From NCBI RefSeq assembly GCF_900091435.1, contig NZ_FMCS01000007.1, positions 124,001 to 188,000 of the forward strand: DNA of 64,000 nucleotides, written 5' to 3'. Below the pieces are notes generated by a model. The model searched no databases. It worked only from the letters and a program-made list of their open reading frames with translations, and was not told where the DNA came from. The DNA is from Micromonospora chaiyaphumensis (GTDB lineage: Bacteria > Actinomycetota > Actinomycetes > Mycobacteriales > Micromonosporaceae). Of the stretch, positions 37,068 through 45,386 are shown piece after piece (positions within the stretch are counted from its first letter, which is position 1; each line of letters opens with the position of its first letter). The position numbers were made by a program, and so were the translations under genes.

Positions 37068-37655
37068 TCAGCGCTCGCGGTCCACCACGATCCGGGCCTC
37101 GTCGGCGAGCCGGTAGCCGATGCCGTACACGGTGGTCACCAGGGGTGTGTCGACGCCGAGCTTGGCCCGCAGCCGGCGCACGTGGACGTCGACGGTGCGG
37201 GCCACCGCGTGCTCGTAGCCCCAGACGTTGGCGAGCAGTTGCAACCGCGTGAACACCCGCCGGGGATGTTCGGCGAGGAAGAGCAGCAGGTCGTACTCGA
37301 TCCGGGTGAGGGTCACCTCGACGCCGTCGTGGCGGACCCGGCGGGTGCCGGTCAGGATGCGTACCGTGCCGGGCTCCTCGGCCCCGGTGGGCGGCGCGGG
37401 CGGCTCCGGCGGCGCGGCCGCGCGGCGGAGGTCGAGCACGGCGCGGGCGGCCTGGTGCTCCTCGGGCCGGAGCAGGCCCTCGCCGGAGGCGGCGAGTTCG
37501 TCCAGCAGGTCGACCAGACGGGCCAGGCCGGGCGTCAGCGCGCCCGCGCCCAGGTCGAGGGTGATGGTGAGGGTCGGTGCGGTACGCGGCCGGTGCGGCG
37601 CGCGGTCGGGGCGGCCCGGCCGGGCCGGACGGGAGGAGATGGCGACGACGGACAT
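37068..37655 (-). CDS. winged-helix (OmpR-type) regulator without receiver domain, copy 2
   Basis: A 195-residue protein with the same layout as copy 1: a non-receiver N-terminal half containing the strand TLTITLDLGAG and a helix, then an OmpR-type winged helix (FTRLQLLANVWGYEHAVART, YGIGYRLADEARI). AGGAGG is 5 bases before the ATG. It lies 55 bases downstream of the rhodanese gene and is followed by a terminator, so it probably belongs to the sulfur operon. The target is unknown. Confidence 0.87.
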   Translation of the reverse strand: MSVVAISSRPARPGRPDRAPHRPRTAPTLTITLDLGAGALTPGLARLVDLLDELAASGEGLLRPEEHQAARAVLDLRRAAAPPEPPAPPTGAEEPGTVRILTGTRRVRHDGVEVTLTRIEYDLLLFLAEHPRRVFTRLQLLANVWGYEHAVARTVDVHVRRLRAKLGVDTPLVTTVYGIGYRLADEARIVVDRER

Positions 37656-37710
37656 GGGAGCCTCCTGTGCGGGCGGTCGCCCCGCCCCACCGGGGATGCG
37701 GCGGGGCGGT

Positions 37711-38202
37711 TCAGCGGGGCGCCCGGCCGGCGGTGACCGGGGGCGCGGTGGACGAGGGTCGGAGCGGCGGAGTGGGGCCGAGGGTGGGCAGGCCGGCGAT
37801 GCGCCAGGCAGCGAAGCCGCCCGCCACGTCGGTGGCCCGGTGCAGGCCGAGGTCCTGGAGGGCGGCGGCGGCCAGCGAGGAGGTGTAGCCCTCCTGGCAG
37901 AGGACGATCACCGGCACGTCGTAGTCGACGGCCTGCGGCAGCCGGGCCGCGCAGCGCGGGTCGAAGCGCCACTCGAGGACGTTGCGCTCGACGGCGAGCG
38001 CACCCGGCACCGTGCCGTGGGCGGCACGCTGGCCGGCCGGCCGGATGTCCACCAGCAGCGCCCCGCCCCGGACCGCCAGGTGGGCCTGCTCGGGGTCGAG
38101 CCGGCGCAGCCGCGCGCGGGCGGCGGCGAGGATCTCGTCGATGCCCCGGGAGCCGGGTGGTGGGACCGGACAGCTCTCGGTGCGGGTGGGGGTCTGCGCC
38201 AT
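37711..38202 (-). CDS. rhodanese-like sulfurtransferase
   Basis: A 163-residue single-domain rhodanese. The active-site loop with the persulfide-forming cysteine is VIVLCQEGYTSSLAA; the domain also has LLVDIRPAGQRAAHGTVPGA and DVAGGFAAW. The ATG at 38202 is chosen for its GGAAAGG site; a GTG at 38256 overlapping the upstream stop (GTGA) is the alternative and would add 18 residues. It is downstream of cysteine dioxygenase, consistent with sulfane-sulfur handling during cysteine catabolism. Confidence 0.9.
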   Translation of the reverse strand: MAQTPTRTESCPVPPPGSRGIDEILAAARARLRRLDPEQAHLAVRGGALLVDIRPAGQRAAHGTVPGALAVERNVLEWRFDPRCAARLPQAVDYDVPVIVLCQEGYTSSLAAAALQDLGLHRATDVAGGFAAWRIAGLPTLGPTPPLRPSSTAPPVTAGRAPR

Positions 38203-38252
38203 CGTGGCGTCCTTTCCGGGTGCGGAGGTCGGGGGTGGGAGTGCGGGCCGGT

Positions 38253-38705
38253 TCACCAGGCGACCCCGGCCTCGGCCACCTCGGCGACGAGGAGCCGCCC
38301 GGCGTCGAGGCGGTAGCGGGTCATCCGGCGCAGCGCGGGCCGGTAGACGTGCACGCTGACCGCCGGCTCGTCATCCCGGTTGGTGACCACGTGGACGTGC
38401 CGGGGGCCGAAGCGCCGGCCGGCTCCGGGGGCGAGCCGGTGCGGGCGCAGCCGGCCGCCGCTGACCGTCTCCTCGGTGAGGGTGCCGGCGACGACCAGGA
38501 AGGCGCCCGAGGAGCCGCCGTGGTCGTGCAGGTCGGTGCCCTGCCCGGGCAGCCAGCTCAGCGCCCAGACCTCGTGCTCGGCGTCGGCGGCGAGCCGCGC
38601 GTACCACCGCTCGGCGCGGTCGAAGCGCAGCGGCACCGGCCAGCGGGTCGGGTCGGCCCAGCGGGCCGCGACGGCGAGCAGGTCGGACGGGTCGGAGCTG
38701 GTCAT
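38253..38705 (-). CDS. cysteine dioxygenase family protein
   Basis: A 150-residue bacterial type I cysteine dioxygenase, oxidising cysteine to cysteine sulfinate. The iron-binding histidines are visible in GTDLHDHGGSSGAFLVV and GPRHVHVVTN. The small size is normal for actinobacterial forms. It is the first gene of the operon with rhodanese and a winged-helix regulator. A dyad TAAACCC-TAT-GGGTTTA upstream resembles a persulfide-sensor operator. Confidence 0.9.
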   Translation of the reverse strand: MTSSDPSDLLAVAARWADPTRWPVPLRFDRAERWYARLAADAEHEVWALSWLPGQGTDLHDHGGSSGAFLVVAGTLTEETVSGGRLRPHRLAPGAGRRFGPRHVHVVTNRDDEPAVSVHVYRPALRRMTRYRLDAGRLLVAEVAEAGVAW

Positions 38706-38757
38706 CGGCGGGGCGTCCTCACGGTACGGGGGCGACGTGCCGCCTCAGCATAGTCTT

Positions 38758-38774
38758 TAAACCCTATGGGTTTA
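38758..38774. promoter_or_regulatory. CsoR/CstR-like operator upstream of cysteine dioxygenase
   Basis: TAAACCC-TAT-GGGTTTA is a perfect 7-bp inverted repeat with a 3-nt spacer, 53 bases upstream of the cysteine dioxygenase ATG. ACCC(n)GGGT cores are typical of CsoR-family operators, and CstR-type members sense persulfide and control rhodanese and sulfur oxidation genes. A -10-like TAGGGT on the minus strand overlaps it. Confidence 0.5.
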
Positions 38775-38821
38775 GTAGGTAATACCGGATGCTGGGACGG
38801 TACGGCCCGCGGATCGGGAGG

Positions 38822-39199
38822 TCAGCGGAGGATCGGCGGGTCCACCCGGTAGCCGGGAACCGACGGCCAGCGCACGGTGAGCACCACCGACTCGCGCTCG
38901 GCGTACCAGGAGTGGTCCACGCCCCGGCCCCAGACCACGTAGTCGCCGGGCGCGCGCAGCACCACGGTGCGGTCCGCCAGCTCGACCCGGAAGGCTCCGC
39001 TGATCAGCACCAGCAGGGCGGTGCGCCGCTCGCCGGTGGCCCACCGCGAGCGGGTCTCCCCCGCCGGGTGCACGCCCCACTTCACCTCGACCTCGGTGCT
39101 GTGCCGGACGTCGCCCGGCGGCTTGAAGTGACCCAGCAACCAGCCCGCGTCGGTCGCCCCGTCCACCGCCGCGTTGCCGACGTACACCCGATCGTCCAT
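38822..39199 (-). CDS. cupin-fold small protein
   Basis: A 125-residue single-domain protein with a cupin-like beta-barrel pattern (VEVKWGVHPAGETR, LLVLISGAFRVELADRTVVL, APGDYVVWGRGVDHSW). Only one clear histidine of the two cupin motifs (VDHSW) is well placed, so metal binding is uncertain. Homologues are often given an unsupported signal peptidase label. It is divergent from the ankyrin gene. Confidence 0.7.
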   Translation of the reverse strand: MDDRVYVGNAAVDGATDAGWLLGHFKPPGDVRHSTEVEVKWGVHPAGETRSRWATGERRTALLVLISGAFRVELADRTVVLRAPGDYVVWGRGVDHSWYAERESVVLTVRWPSVPGYRVDPPILR

Positions 39200-39254
39200 T
39201 CGCGCCCCCCGTGCCGGCTCGGCAAGCTACCAGGCGGGACCGGTGGGAGCCCAC

Positions 39255-39260
39255 TAGCCT
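39255..39260 (+). promoter_or_regulatory. -10 box of leaderless ankyrin-gene promoter
   Basis: TAGCCT is 6 nt before the ATG at 39267. Confidence 0.5.
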
Positions 39261-39266
39261 GGACGG

Positions 39267-39662
39267 ATGTCCCAGGAACTCGACGCCGAGACGCTCGCCT
39301 TCGCCCACCGGATGTTCGACCTGGCGCGCGCCGGGGCGACCGACGAGCTGGCGGCGAACGTGGACGCGGGACTGCCGGTCAACCTCACCAACGGCAAGGG
39401 CGACACGCTGCTCATCCTTGCCGCCTACCACGCCCACGCGGATACCGTGGGCGCGCTGCTCGCCCGGGGCGCCGATCCCGCCCGCACCAACGACCGGGGG
39501 CAGACCGCGCTCGCCGCGGCCGTGTTCCGCCGTGACGCCGAGGCGGTCCGGGCGCTGCTGGACGCCGGCGCCGATCCCGCCCACGGCGACCCGTCCGCGG
39601 TCGAGACGGCCCGCTTCTTCGACCTGCCCGAGATGCTCGCCCTCCTCGGCGGCCGGAGCTGA
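39267..39662 (+). CDS. ankyrin repeat protein
   Basis: A 131-residue protein made of about three ankyrin repeats (GDTLLILAAYHAHADTVGAL, GQTALAAAVFRRDAEAVRAL) with a short N-terminal cap helix. Such proteins mediate protein-protein contacts. No signal peptide is present. The start is fixed by the -10 box 6 nt upstream. Confidence 0.9.
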   Translation: MSQELDAETLAFAHRMFDLARAGATDELAANVDAGLPVNLTNGKGDTLLILAAYHAHADTVGALLARGADPARTNDRGQTALAAAVFRRDAEAVRALLDAGADPAHGDPSAVETARFFDLPEMLALLGGRS

Positions 39663-39715
39663 CCGGTCCCCGAGGTGGCGGCGCGCGGCCGGCGGCGGGG
39701 CGGTATACAGGGGCG

Positions 39716-40663
39716 GTGGAGGATCCCGTACCCGAGCAGATGCGCGCGGCGGCCGGCGCGCTGCTGACCGCGCTCGACGAGCCGGCCCGGCAGCGGGCCC
39801 GGCACGACTTCGACGACGAGCCGGCGCGCCGGTGGCTGGAGTACCGGCCCCGCCCCCGCCCCGGCATCAGCCTCGCCGACCTGGACGGCGCCGCCCGCAA
39901 GGCGGCCCACCGGCTGCTCGCCACCGCGCTCAGCCCTGCCGCGTACGCCCAGGCCATGGCCGTGGTGGCGCTGGAGGAGGTGCTGGACCGGGCGGAGGGC
40001 TGGCGGCGCGGCCGGCACAGCGGCGACTACTGGGTGGCCGTCTTCGGCGACCCGGTGCGCGACGACCGGTGGGCGTGGCGGTTCGAGGGGCACCACCTGT
40101 CGGTCAGCATGACCGTGGTGGACGACCAGGTCTCCCCGGCCCCGATCTTCCTCGGCGCCAACCCGGCCACCGTCCGGCACGCCGGCCGGCCGGTCTCCCG
40201 GCCGCTCGGCCCGGAGGAGGACCTGGCCCGGGAGCTGCTCGACGCGCTGGGGCCGGCCGGCCGCACCGCCGCGGTCGTCGCCGACGACGCGCCGGCCGAC
40301 ATCATCAGCGCCACCCGGCCCACCGCGCCGGGGCGGCTGGACCCGCTCGGCGTGCCCCGGGGCCGGCTCACCCCGACCGGCCGGGCGCTGCTCGACCGGC
40401 TCGTGGCGCTCTACCTCGACCGGCTCCCGCCCGAGCTGGCGGCCCGGGAGGCGGGGCGGCTGGCCGGCGGCGAGCTGCACTTCGCCTGGGCCGGCCCGGC
40501 CGGGCCGGGGCAGCGGCACTACTACCGGATCCAGGGCGACGACCTGCTGATCGAATACGACAACACCACCGACGACGGCAACCACGCGCACACCGTGCTG
40601 CGCCGCCCGGCCAGCGATTTCGGCGCCGACGTGCTGGCCGCCCACCGCGCCGCCGCGCACTGA
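39716..40663 (+). CDS. DUF3500 family protein
   Basis: A 315-residue DUF3500 protein of unknown function. Typical segments are GDYWVAVFGDPVRDDRWAWR with FEGHHLSVSMTVVD, FLGANPATV, and the C-terminal LHFAWAGPAGPGQRHYYRIQ followed by IEYDNTTDDGNHAHTV. The His/Asp-rich conserved segments suggest a metal site. The GTG start lies 6 nt after TATACA, a probable leaderless -10. Confidence 0.87.
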   Translation: MEDPVPEQMRAAAGALLTALDEPARQRARHDFDDEPARRWLEYRPRPRPGISLADLDGAARKAAHRLLATALSPAAYAQAMAVVALEEVLDRAEGWRRGRHSGDYWVAVFGDPVRDDRWAWRFEGHHLSVSMTVVDDQVSPAPIFLGANPATVRHAGRPVSRPLGPEEDLARELLDALGPAGRTAAVVADDAPADIISATRPTAPGRLDPLGVPRGRLTPTGRALLDRLVALYLDRLPPELAAREAGRLAGGELHFAWAGPAGPGQRHYYRIQGDDLLIEYDNTTDDGNHAHTVLRRPASDFGADVLAAHRAAAH

Positions 40664-40675
40664 CGCCGGGCGGGG

Positions 40676-41434
40676 TCAGGGGCGGCGGGCCTCGATGAGG
40701 AAGCGCTGCGCGTGCGCCACGAACGGGCCCTCGGCGCGGATGCGCTCGTGCAGGCGGCGCAGCTCGGCGCGGTAGCGGTCGACGGTGAAGCCGGGCACGG
40801 TCCAGACCACCTTGCGCAGGAACCAGACCACCGCGCCGACGTCGTGGAAGACGGTCCGCAGGGTGGCCGTGCGCAGGTCCACCACGGTCAGCCCGGCCGC
40901 CTCGGCGGCGGCGACCGCCTGTTCGGGGCGGCGGCTGGCCGGCGGCGGCAGCGGCCCGAGGACGGCCTCGCTCAGCTCGCGCACGGTGCCGGCGCCGATC
41001 TGCTGGGACAGGTAGCTGCCGCCGGGGCGCAGCACCCGGGCGATCTCGTCCCACCAGGTGTCCACCGGATGCCGGCTGACCACGAGGTCGAACGTGGCGT
41101 CGCGGAACGGCAGCGGCGGCCGGTCGGCCACCTGCACCACGGCGGCCCCGATCCGGCGCAGGTTGCGCCGGGCGACCGGCACGTTCGGCGGCCACGCCTC
41201 GGTGGCGACGAGCAGCGGCGGCGGGGCCGGGACCTCCGCCAGCACCTCTCCCCCACCCGTGTCGATGTCCAGCGCGGCGCGCACGGTGGCCATCCGGGCG
41301 CCGACCAGGCGCGAGTAGCCCCAGGGCGGTCGTTCCTCGGTGGCCCGCCCGGCCAGCCAGGAGAAGTCCCAGCCCTCGACCGGCGCCGCCGCGCCCTCGG
41401 CGAGCAGCTCGTCGGCGTCCCGTTCGGTGTCCAC
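40676..41434 (-). CDS. class I SAM-dependent methyltransferase
   Basis: A 252-residue methyltransferase. The SAM-binding core covers about residues 48-160: DIDTGGGEVLAEV (motif I), VARRNLRRIGAAVVQVADRP, DLVVSRHPVDTWWDEIARVL and PGGSYLSQQIG. The C-terminal lid is helical. A GTG is chosen as start because CAGGCT lies 6 nt upstream and the next in-frame start adds only weakly supported residues. The substrate is unknown. Confidence 0.85.
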   Translation of the reverse strand: MDTERDADELLAEGAAAPVEGWDFSWLAGRATEERPPWGYSRLVGARMATVRAALDIDTGGGEVLAEVPAPPPLLVATEAWPPNVPVARRNLRRIGAAVVQVADRPPLPFRDATFDLVVSRHPVDTWWDEIARVLRPGGSYLSQQIGAGTVRELSEAVLGPLPPPASRRPEQAVAAAEAAGLTVVDLRTATLRTVFHDVGAVVWFLRKVVWTVPGFTVDRYRAELRRLHERIRAEGPFVAHAQRFLIEARRP

Positions 41435-41477
41435 CCGCCGAGCCTGGCCATCGGGGGCCGTCGGCCGCAAGGCGTTT

Positions 41478-41975
41478 TCAGACCTTCGGGATCTCCACGG
41501 TGGCGCCGGGGATGTCGCGCAGCGCCTCGAAGCCGCTCGGCTCGGCGGCCCGGGCCCGGTCGAACTGGCGCATCAGCCGGGCGCCCAGCCACACCCCCAC
41601 CGATCCCACGGCCAGCGCGAGCAGTTCGGTGGCCACCTGGACGCCGGTGGCGCCGCGCTGCGGCGCGTGGGCCCGGATGAGGCAGGTCAGCAGGAACAGC
41701 GCCGCCATGGCGGCGTTGACCAGGTTGAACGTGATGGCGGTCCGGTGGGTCCGGCCGGCCCGCACGTCCCAGAGGTCGACCATCCCGGCGACCGTCGCGA
41801 GCGCGGCCGCGACCAGGGCGGCCACGGCCGTCCAGTAACCCACCTCGCCCAGGAAGGCCGGGCCGCCGGCGACGTCGGCCAGGTCGAAGACCGTGGCGCT
41901 GACGAACAGTCCGAACGGGAACGTCACCAGCATCGGTTGGATCGGGTGTCCCTGCACCCGCAGCCGGCTCTCCAT
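41478..41975 (-). CDS. DUF2231 family membrane protein
   Basis: A 165-residue integral membrane protein of the DUF2231 family, with the family N-terminus VQGHPIQPMLVTFPFGLFVS and four transmembrane helices (about 14-35, 43-65, 80-100, 115-135). Some relatives bind or are fused to haem- or iron-related domains, but no function is established. A SigB-type promoter precedes it. Confidence 0.87.
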   Translation of the reverse strand: MESRLRVQGHPIQPMLVTFPFGLFVSATVFDLADVAGGPAFLGEVGYWTAVAALVAAALATVAGMVDLWDVRAGRTHRTAITFNLVNAAMAALFLLTCLIRAHAPQRGATGVQVATELLALAVGSVGVWLGARLMRQFDRARAAEPSGFEALRDIPGATVEIPKV

Positions 41976-42016
41976 CGGTCCCTCCCCAGGTCGGAGCAGC
42001 TCACCAGTCCAGGGTG

Positions 42017-42042
42017 CTACCCGAGGCCCACCGGGACGAAAC
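42017..42042 (-). promoter_or_regulatory. SigB-type promoter of the DUF2231 gene
   Basis: On the minus strand GTTTCG, a 14-nt spacer and GGGTAG lie about 40 bases before the ATG. The arrangement is the same as for the GAF-ANTAR gene. Confidence 0.6.
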
Positions 42043-42051
42043 GAATGTCGC

Positions 42052-42792
42052 TCAACTGTCCCGGGGCCGGGAGACGGTGAGCACGAGCCGCTCGGCCACC
42101 TCGCGCAGCGGAATGTCCAACGAGGAAGCCGCGCTGCGGAGCACGTCCAGCGCCTCCGGGGCCGGGCAGCCGCGCTGCGTCATGATCACGCCGACGGCCT
42201 GCCCGACGACCCCGTCGGCCAGCGACGCGGTGTCGACCTGGTCGGCCCGGGCCGCCTGCCGCTCCCGGTCCCGGGTGGCGGCCAGCAGCAGCCCGGCGTG
42301 CTCGGCGAGGAGCATGGCGGTGAGCTGGTGCCGGGGGGTGAGCGCCGCGGCGGACTCGGCGTAGAGGTTGATGGCGCCGATCACCTGCTCGTCCACGTCC
42401 ACCGGCGCCGAGATCACCCCGTGCACGCCCAGCCCGCGTGCCCGCTCCGCCCAGGCCGGCCAGCGCGTCTCCCCGGCCAGGTCGGCCGCGGTGATCATCT
42501 CGCGCCGCGGGATGGCGGTCATGGCGGGCGTGTCGGGGCCGTGCCGCAGGTCGTCCAGCCCGGCCCGCTCCGGGTCGGAGGCGGCCACCCCGGCGGGCTC
42601 ACCGGCGCGCAGCGCCGTGAACCCGCAGCAGTCCACCCCGGGTACGGCGTCCCGGGCGATCCGGACCAGCCGGGCCAGCGCCTCGTCGAAGTCGGCGACC
42701 GTGATCAGGCCGGCGGTCAGCTCGCGCAGCAGCGCGGCGGTCTCCAGCACCCCCAGCGAGTCGGTCAGGGGGTCCCGCGTGTCGAGGTTCAC
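42052..42792 (-). CDS. GAF and ANTAR domain transcription antitermination regulator
   Basis: A 246-residue protein with a GAF sensor domain (about 30-170) and a C-terminal ANTAR domain (about 185-240; DGVVGQAVGVIMTQRGCPAP, EALDVLRSAASSLDIPLREV). ANTAR domains bind paired RNA hairpins and prevent termination. The GTG start overlaps the TGA of a 24-codon upstream frame (GTGA), and no separate ribosome site is evident, so translation appears coupled to that frame. A SigB-type promoter lies upstream. Confidence 0.9.
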   Translation of the reverse strand: MNLDTRDPLTDSLGVLETAALLRELTAGLITVADFDEALARLVRIARDAVPGVDCCGFTALRAGEPAGVAASDPERAGLDDLRHGPDTPAMTAIPRREMITAADLAGETRWPAWAERARGLGVHGVISAPVDVDEQVIGAINLYAESAAALTPRHQLTAMLLAEHAGLLLAATRDRERQAARADQVDTASLADGVVGQAVGVIMTQRGCPAPEALDVLRSAASSLDIPLREVAERLVLTVSRPRDS

Positions 42793-42863
42793 CGGGCCAC
42801 GGCCTCCGCCACCTCCGCGTCCGTCCACGCGGTGTACCCGTCCGGCGCCGTTGCCTGTCCCAT
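42789..42863 (-). CDS. 24-residue upstream ORF coupled to the GAF-ANTAR gene
   Basis: The frame begins MGQATAPDGYTAWTDAEVAE, has a GGGAGA ribosome site, and its TGA overlaps the GTG of the GAF-ANTAR gene. It lies directly downstream of a SigB-type promoter. Its role is probably to deliver ribosomes to the regulator gene; the peptide itself has no known relatives to me. Confidence 0.5.
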   Translation of the reverse strand: MGQATAPDGYTAWTDAEVAEAVAR

Positions 42864-42898
42864 GGTCGCTACTCTCCCTGACTCGAAGCCCCGCCCTA

Positions 42899-42924
42899 CT
42901 ACCCTCCCAGACCGGGATCGAAAC
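42899..42924 (-). promoter_or_regulatory. SigB-type promoter of the uORF/GAF-ANTAR operon
   Basis: On the minus strand GTTTCG, a 14-nt spacer and GGGTAG precede the ATG of the upstream frame by 35 bases. Confidence 0.6.
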
Positions 42925-42930
42925 CGCGCA

Positions 42931-42975
42931 AAAGGGGTCCCTTCCGGCGCGGTCAACGCCGGAAGGGACCCCTTT
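42931..42975 (-). terminator. strong terminator after secA2
   Basis: A perfect 19-bp stem (AAAGGGGTCCCTTCCGGCG and complement) with a 7-nt loop begins 7 bases after the secA2 stop. The arm ends in A/T runs, so it can work in both directions. Confidence 0.85.
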
Positions 42976-42982
42976 CGGACGG

Positions 42983-45277
42983 TCAGCGGGACCCGGAGAT
43001 GAGCCGGCGCCCCACCGAGGCGATCAGCCGGTCCAGCTCCGAGCCGAACGGGTTGTCGTGGACCAGGTACGTCCAGGTGGCGGTCGGCCGCACCAGCTTC
43101 GAGGCGTCCGGCTCCCACCCGTCGGCGAACTCGGTCTCCTCGAAGGTGGCGATGGTCCGCGTCTCGATCTCGGGGACCAGCGCGTTGAACGCCGGGACCG
43201 CGCTGCGGTGGAACTCGTCGAGCGGGTCGAGCCGGCCCAGCGCCCGCAGGTGCACGCCCTCGCGCACCTCGGACAACTCGGCCAGGTGGTCGGCCCAGAG
43301 CCGGTCCAGGTGGTAGAGGGCGATCGTGCGGGCCACCTCGGCGAGCAGGTCCTCGTCCATCTCGCCGGCCTTCTCCGGCACCCGCTCCAGCAGCATGAGG
43401 GCCGCGATGTCGCTGGTCAGCAGCCGCTCGCGGCGCTCGGCGAGCGCCTTGCGCTGCTGCTCGATCACCACGCTGTAGCGCCAGGTGTTGCGGTGGATCT
43501 CGTGGTTGACGCCCTCGGCGACGCGCTGGGCGTGCTCCACGGCGTAGTCGACCTGCGGGTCGGTGACGAGGCCGTCGGCGTTCATCCGGGGCGACGCCGG
43601 GACGGTGTCGCCGGCGTGCCGCACGACCAAGTCGTCCTCCAGGCTCACGAAGAAGACCGACCCGCCGGGGTCGCCCTGGCGGCCGGCCCGGCCACGGAGC
43701 TGGTCGTCGACCCGGCGGCTGTCGTGCCGGCCGCTGCCGATCACGTAGAGGCCGCCCAGCTCGGCGACGCGATCCCGGTCGGCCTGGTCGCTGCCGCCGA
43801 GCCGGATGTCCACGCCCCGGCCGGCCATCTGGGTGGAGACCGTCACCGCGCCGTACGCGCCGGCCTCGGCGATGATCCCCGCCTCCTCGTCGTCGTTCTT
43901 GGCGTTGAGCACCACGCAGGAGACCCCGGCCGCGTGCAGGCCGGCGGCGAGGCCCTCGGACTCCTTCACGTCGAGGGTGCCGACCAGCACCGGGCGGCCG
44001 GCCTCGTGGCAGCGCCGGATCTCGTCGATCAGCGCCTCCTCCTTCTCGGCCCGGGTGGCGTAGATCCGGTCCGTCTCGTCCTCGCGGACGCACGGGGTGT
44101 TCGGCGGGATCACCGCCACCTCGAGGCCGAAGAACTCGCGGAGCTGGTCGCCGACGAGGACCGCGGTCGCGGTCATCCCGCAGACCTTCGGGTAGAGCGC
44201 GATGTAGGCCTGGACGGTGATGGTGCCCAGCACCTCGCCCTCGGCGGTGGCGTCCAGGCCCTCCTTGGCCTCGACCGCCGCCTGGAGCCCGTCCGGCCAG
44301 CGGCGGCGCTGGGCCACCCGGCCGCGCATCTCGTCGATCAGCTCGACCGAGGACTCCCGCACGATGTAGTCGACGTCGCGGTGCAGCAGGGCGTGGGCGT
44401 GCAGCGCCACGTTGACCGCGGAGAGCTGCCCGACGTGTTCCTCGTCGTAGAGGTCGATGCCGCCCATCTTGGCCTCGACGGTGGCCAGGCCGGCCGAGGT
44501 GAAGGCGACGCTGCGGCCGTCCTCGGCGATCGTGTAGTGCTTGCCCTTGCGCAGGCCGCGCACCAGCGCGGCGGCGGCGTGCACCGGGTCCTGCTCGCCG
44601 GGGACCGCACCGGCGAGAACCATCGGCACCCGGGCCTCGTCGATCAGGATGGAGTCGGCCTCGTCGACGATCGCGGTCCCCATGGCCGGCTGGACCCGGT
44701 CGGCCAGGTCGGTGACGAGCTGGTCGCGGAGGAAGTCGAAGCCGGCCTCGCTGACCGCCACGTAGGTGACGTCGCAGGCGTAGGCGGCGCGCCGCTCCTC
44801 GGGGGTGGACGCCTCGTTGACCCAGCCGACACGGAGCCCGAGCAGGGCGTAGACCGGACCCATCCACTCGGCGTCGCGGCGGGCCAGGTAGTCGTTGACG
44901 GTGAGCACGTGCACCGGGCCGTTGCCCATCCGGACGTGCCCGTAGGCGGCGATGGTCGCGGTCAGCGTCTTGCCCTCACCGGTGGCCATCTCGGCGACCT
45001 TGCCGGAGAGCAGCGCCATGGCGCCGAGCAGCTGGACGTCGTACGGCCGCTGGTCGAGGCCGCGGCGGGCCGCCTCGCGGCCGATCGCGCAGATCTCCTC
45101 GTAGCCCGTGGCCTGCCCGGCCGCCTCGGTCAGCTCCGCGTCGGAGAGCTTCTCCAGCTCCGCCTCGCGAGCCTCGATCGCCGGCAGCAGCTTCTCGAGC
45201 GGGGCCAGGTCGACGGTCGTTCCCGGGCGCTGGAGGAACCGCCGGAACCTGGTCTTCAGACGTTGCGACACACCCAT
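42983..45277 (-). CDS. secA2: accessory Sec translocase ATPase SecA2
   Basis: The 764-residue protein is a SecA-type preprotein translocase motor. It is shorter than housekeeping SecA and lacks the C-terminal zinc-binding tail, as in actinobacterial SecA2. Visible parts are Walker A MATGEGKTLTA (near residue 98), LTVNDYLARRDAEWMGPVY, Walker B AIVDEADSILIDEARVP, the second nucleotide-binding region with VSTQMAGRGVDIRLGG and DQLRGRAGRQGDPG, and the helical wing. In mycobacteria SecA2 exports a small set of proteins including some without signal peptides. The ATG starts MGVSQRLKTRFRR; TACCGT lies 8 nt upstream. Confidence 0.93.
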   Translation of the reverse strand: MGVSQRLKTRFRRFLQRPGTTVDLAPLEKLLPAIEAREAELEKLSDAELTEAAGQATGYEEICAIGREAARRGLDQRPYDVQLLGAMALLSGKVAEMATGEGKTLTATIAAYGHVRMGNGPVHVLTVNDYLARRDAEWMGPVYALLGLRVGWVNEASTPEERRAAYACDVTYVAVSEAGFDFLRDQLVTDLADRVQPAMGTAIVDEADSILIDEARVPMVLAGAVPGEQDPVHAAAALVRGLRKGKHYTIAEDGRSVAFTSAGLATVEAKMGGIDLYDEEHVGQLSAVNVALHAHALLHRDVDYIVRESSVELIDEMRGRVAQRRRWPDGLQAAVEAKEGLDATAEGEVLGTITVQAYIALYPKVCGMTATAVLVGDQLREFFGLEVAVIPPNTPCVREDETDRIYATRAEKEEALIDEIRRCHEAGRPVLVGTLDVKESEGLAAGLHAAGVSCVVLNAKNDDEEAGIIAEAGAYGAVTVSTQMAGRGVDIRLGGSDQADRDRVAELGGLYVIGSGRHDSRRVDDQLRGRAGRQGDPGGSVFFVSLEDDLVVRHAGDTVPASPRMNADGLVTDPQVDYAVEHAQRVAEGVNHEIHRNTWRYSVVIEQQRKALAERRERLLTSDIAALMLLERVPEKAGEMDEDLLAEVARTIALYHLDRLWADHLAELSEVREGVHLRALGRLDPLDEFHRSAVPAFNALVPEIETRTIATFEETEFADGWEPDASKLVRPTATWTYLVHDNPFGSELDRLIASVGRRLISGSR

Positions 45278-45386
45278 GAGCGGCAACGGTACGCGAATCG
45301 GAGCCGATTGTGACACCCATGCCGGGCCACCGCCGGGCGGTGTCCGAATTTCGGCCTGTTTCCGCAGGTCACGGCGTTTTCGGCGG

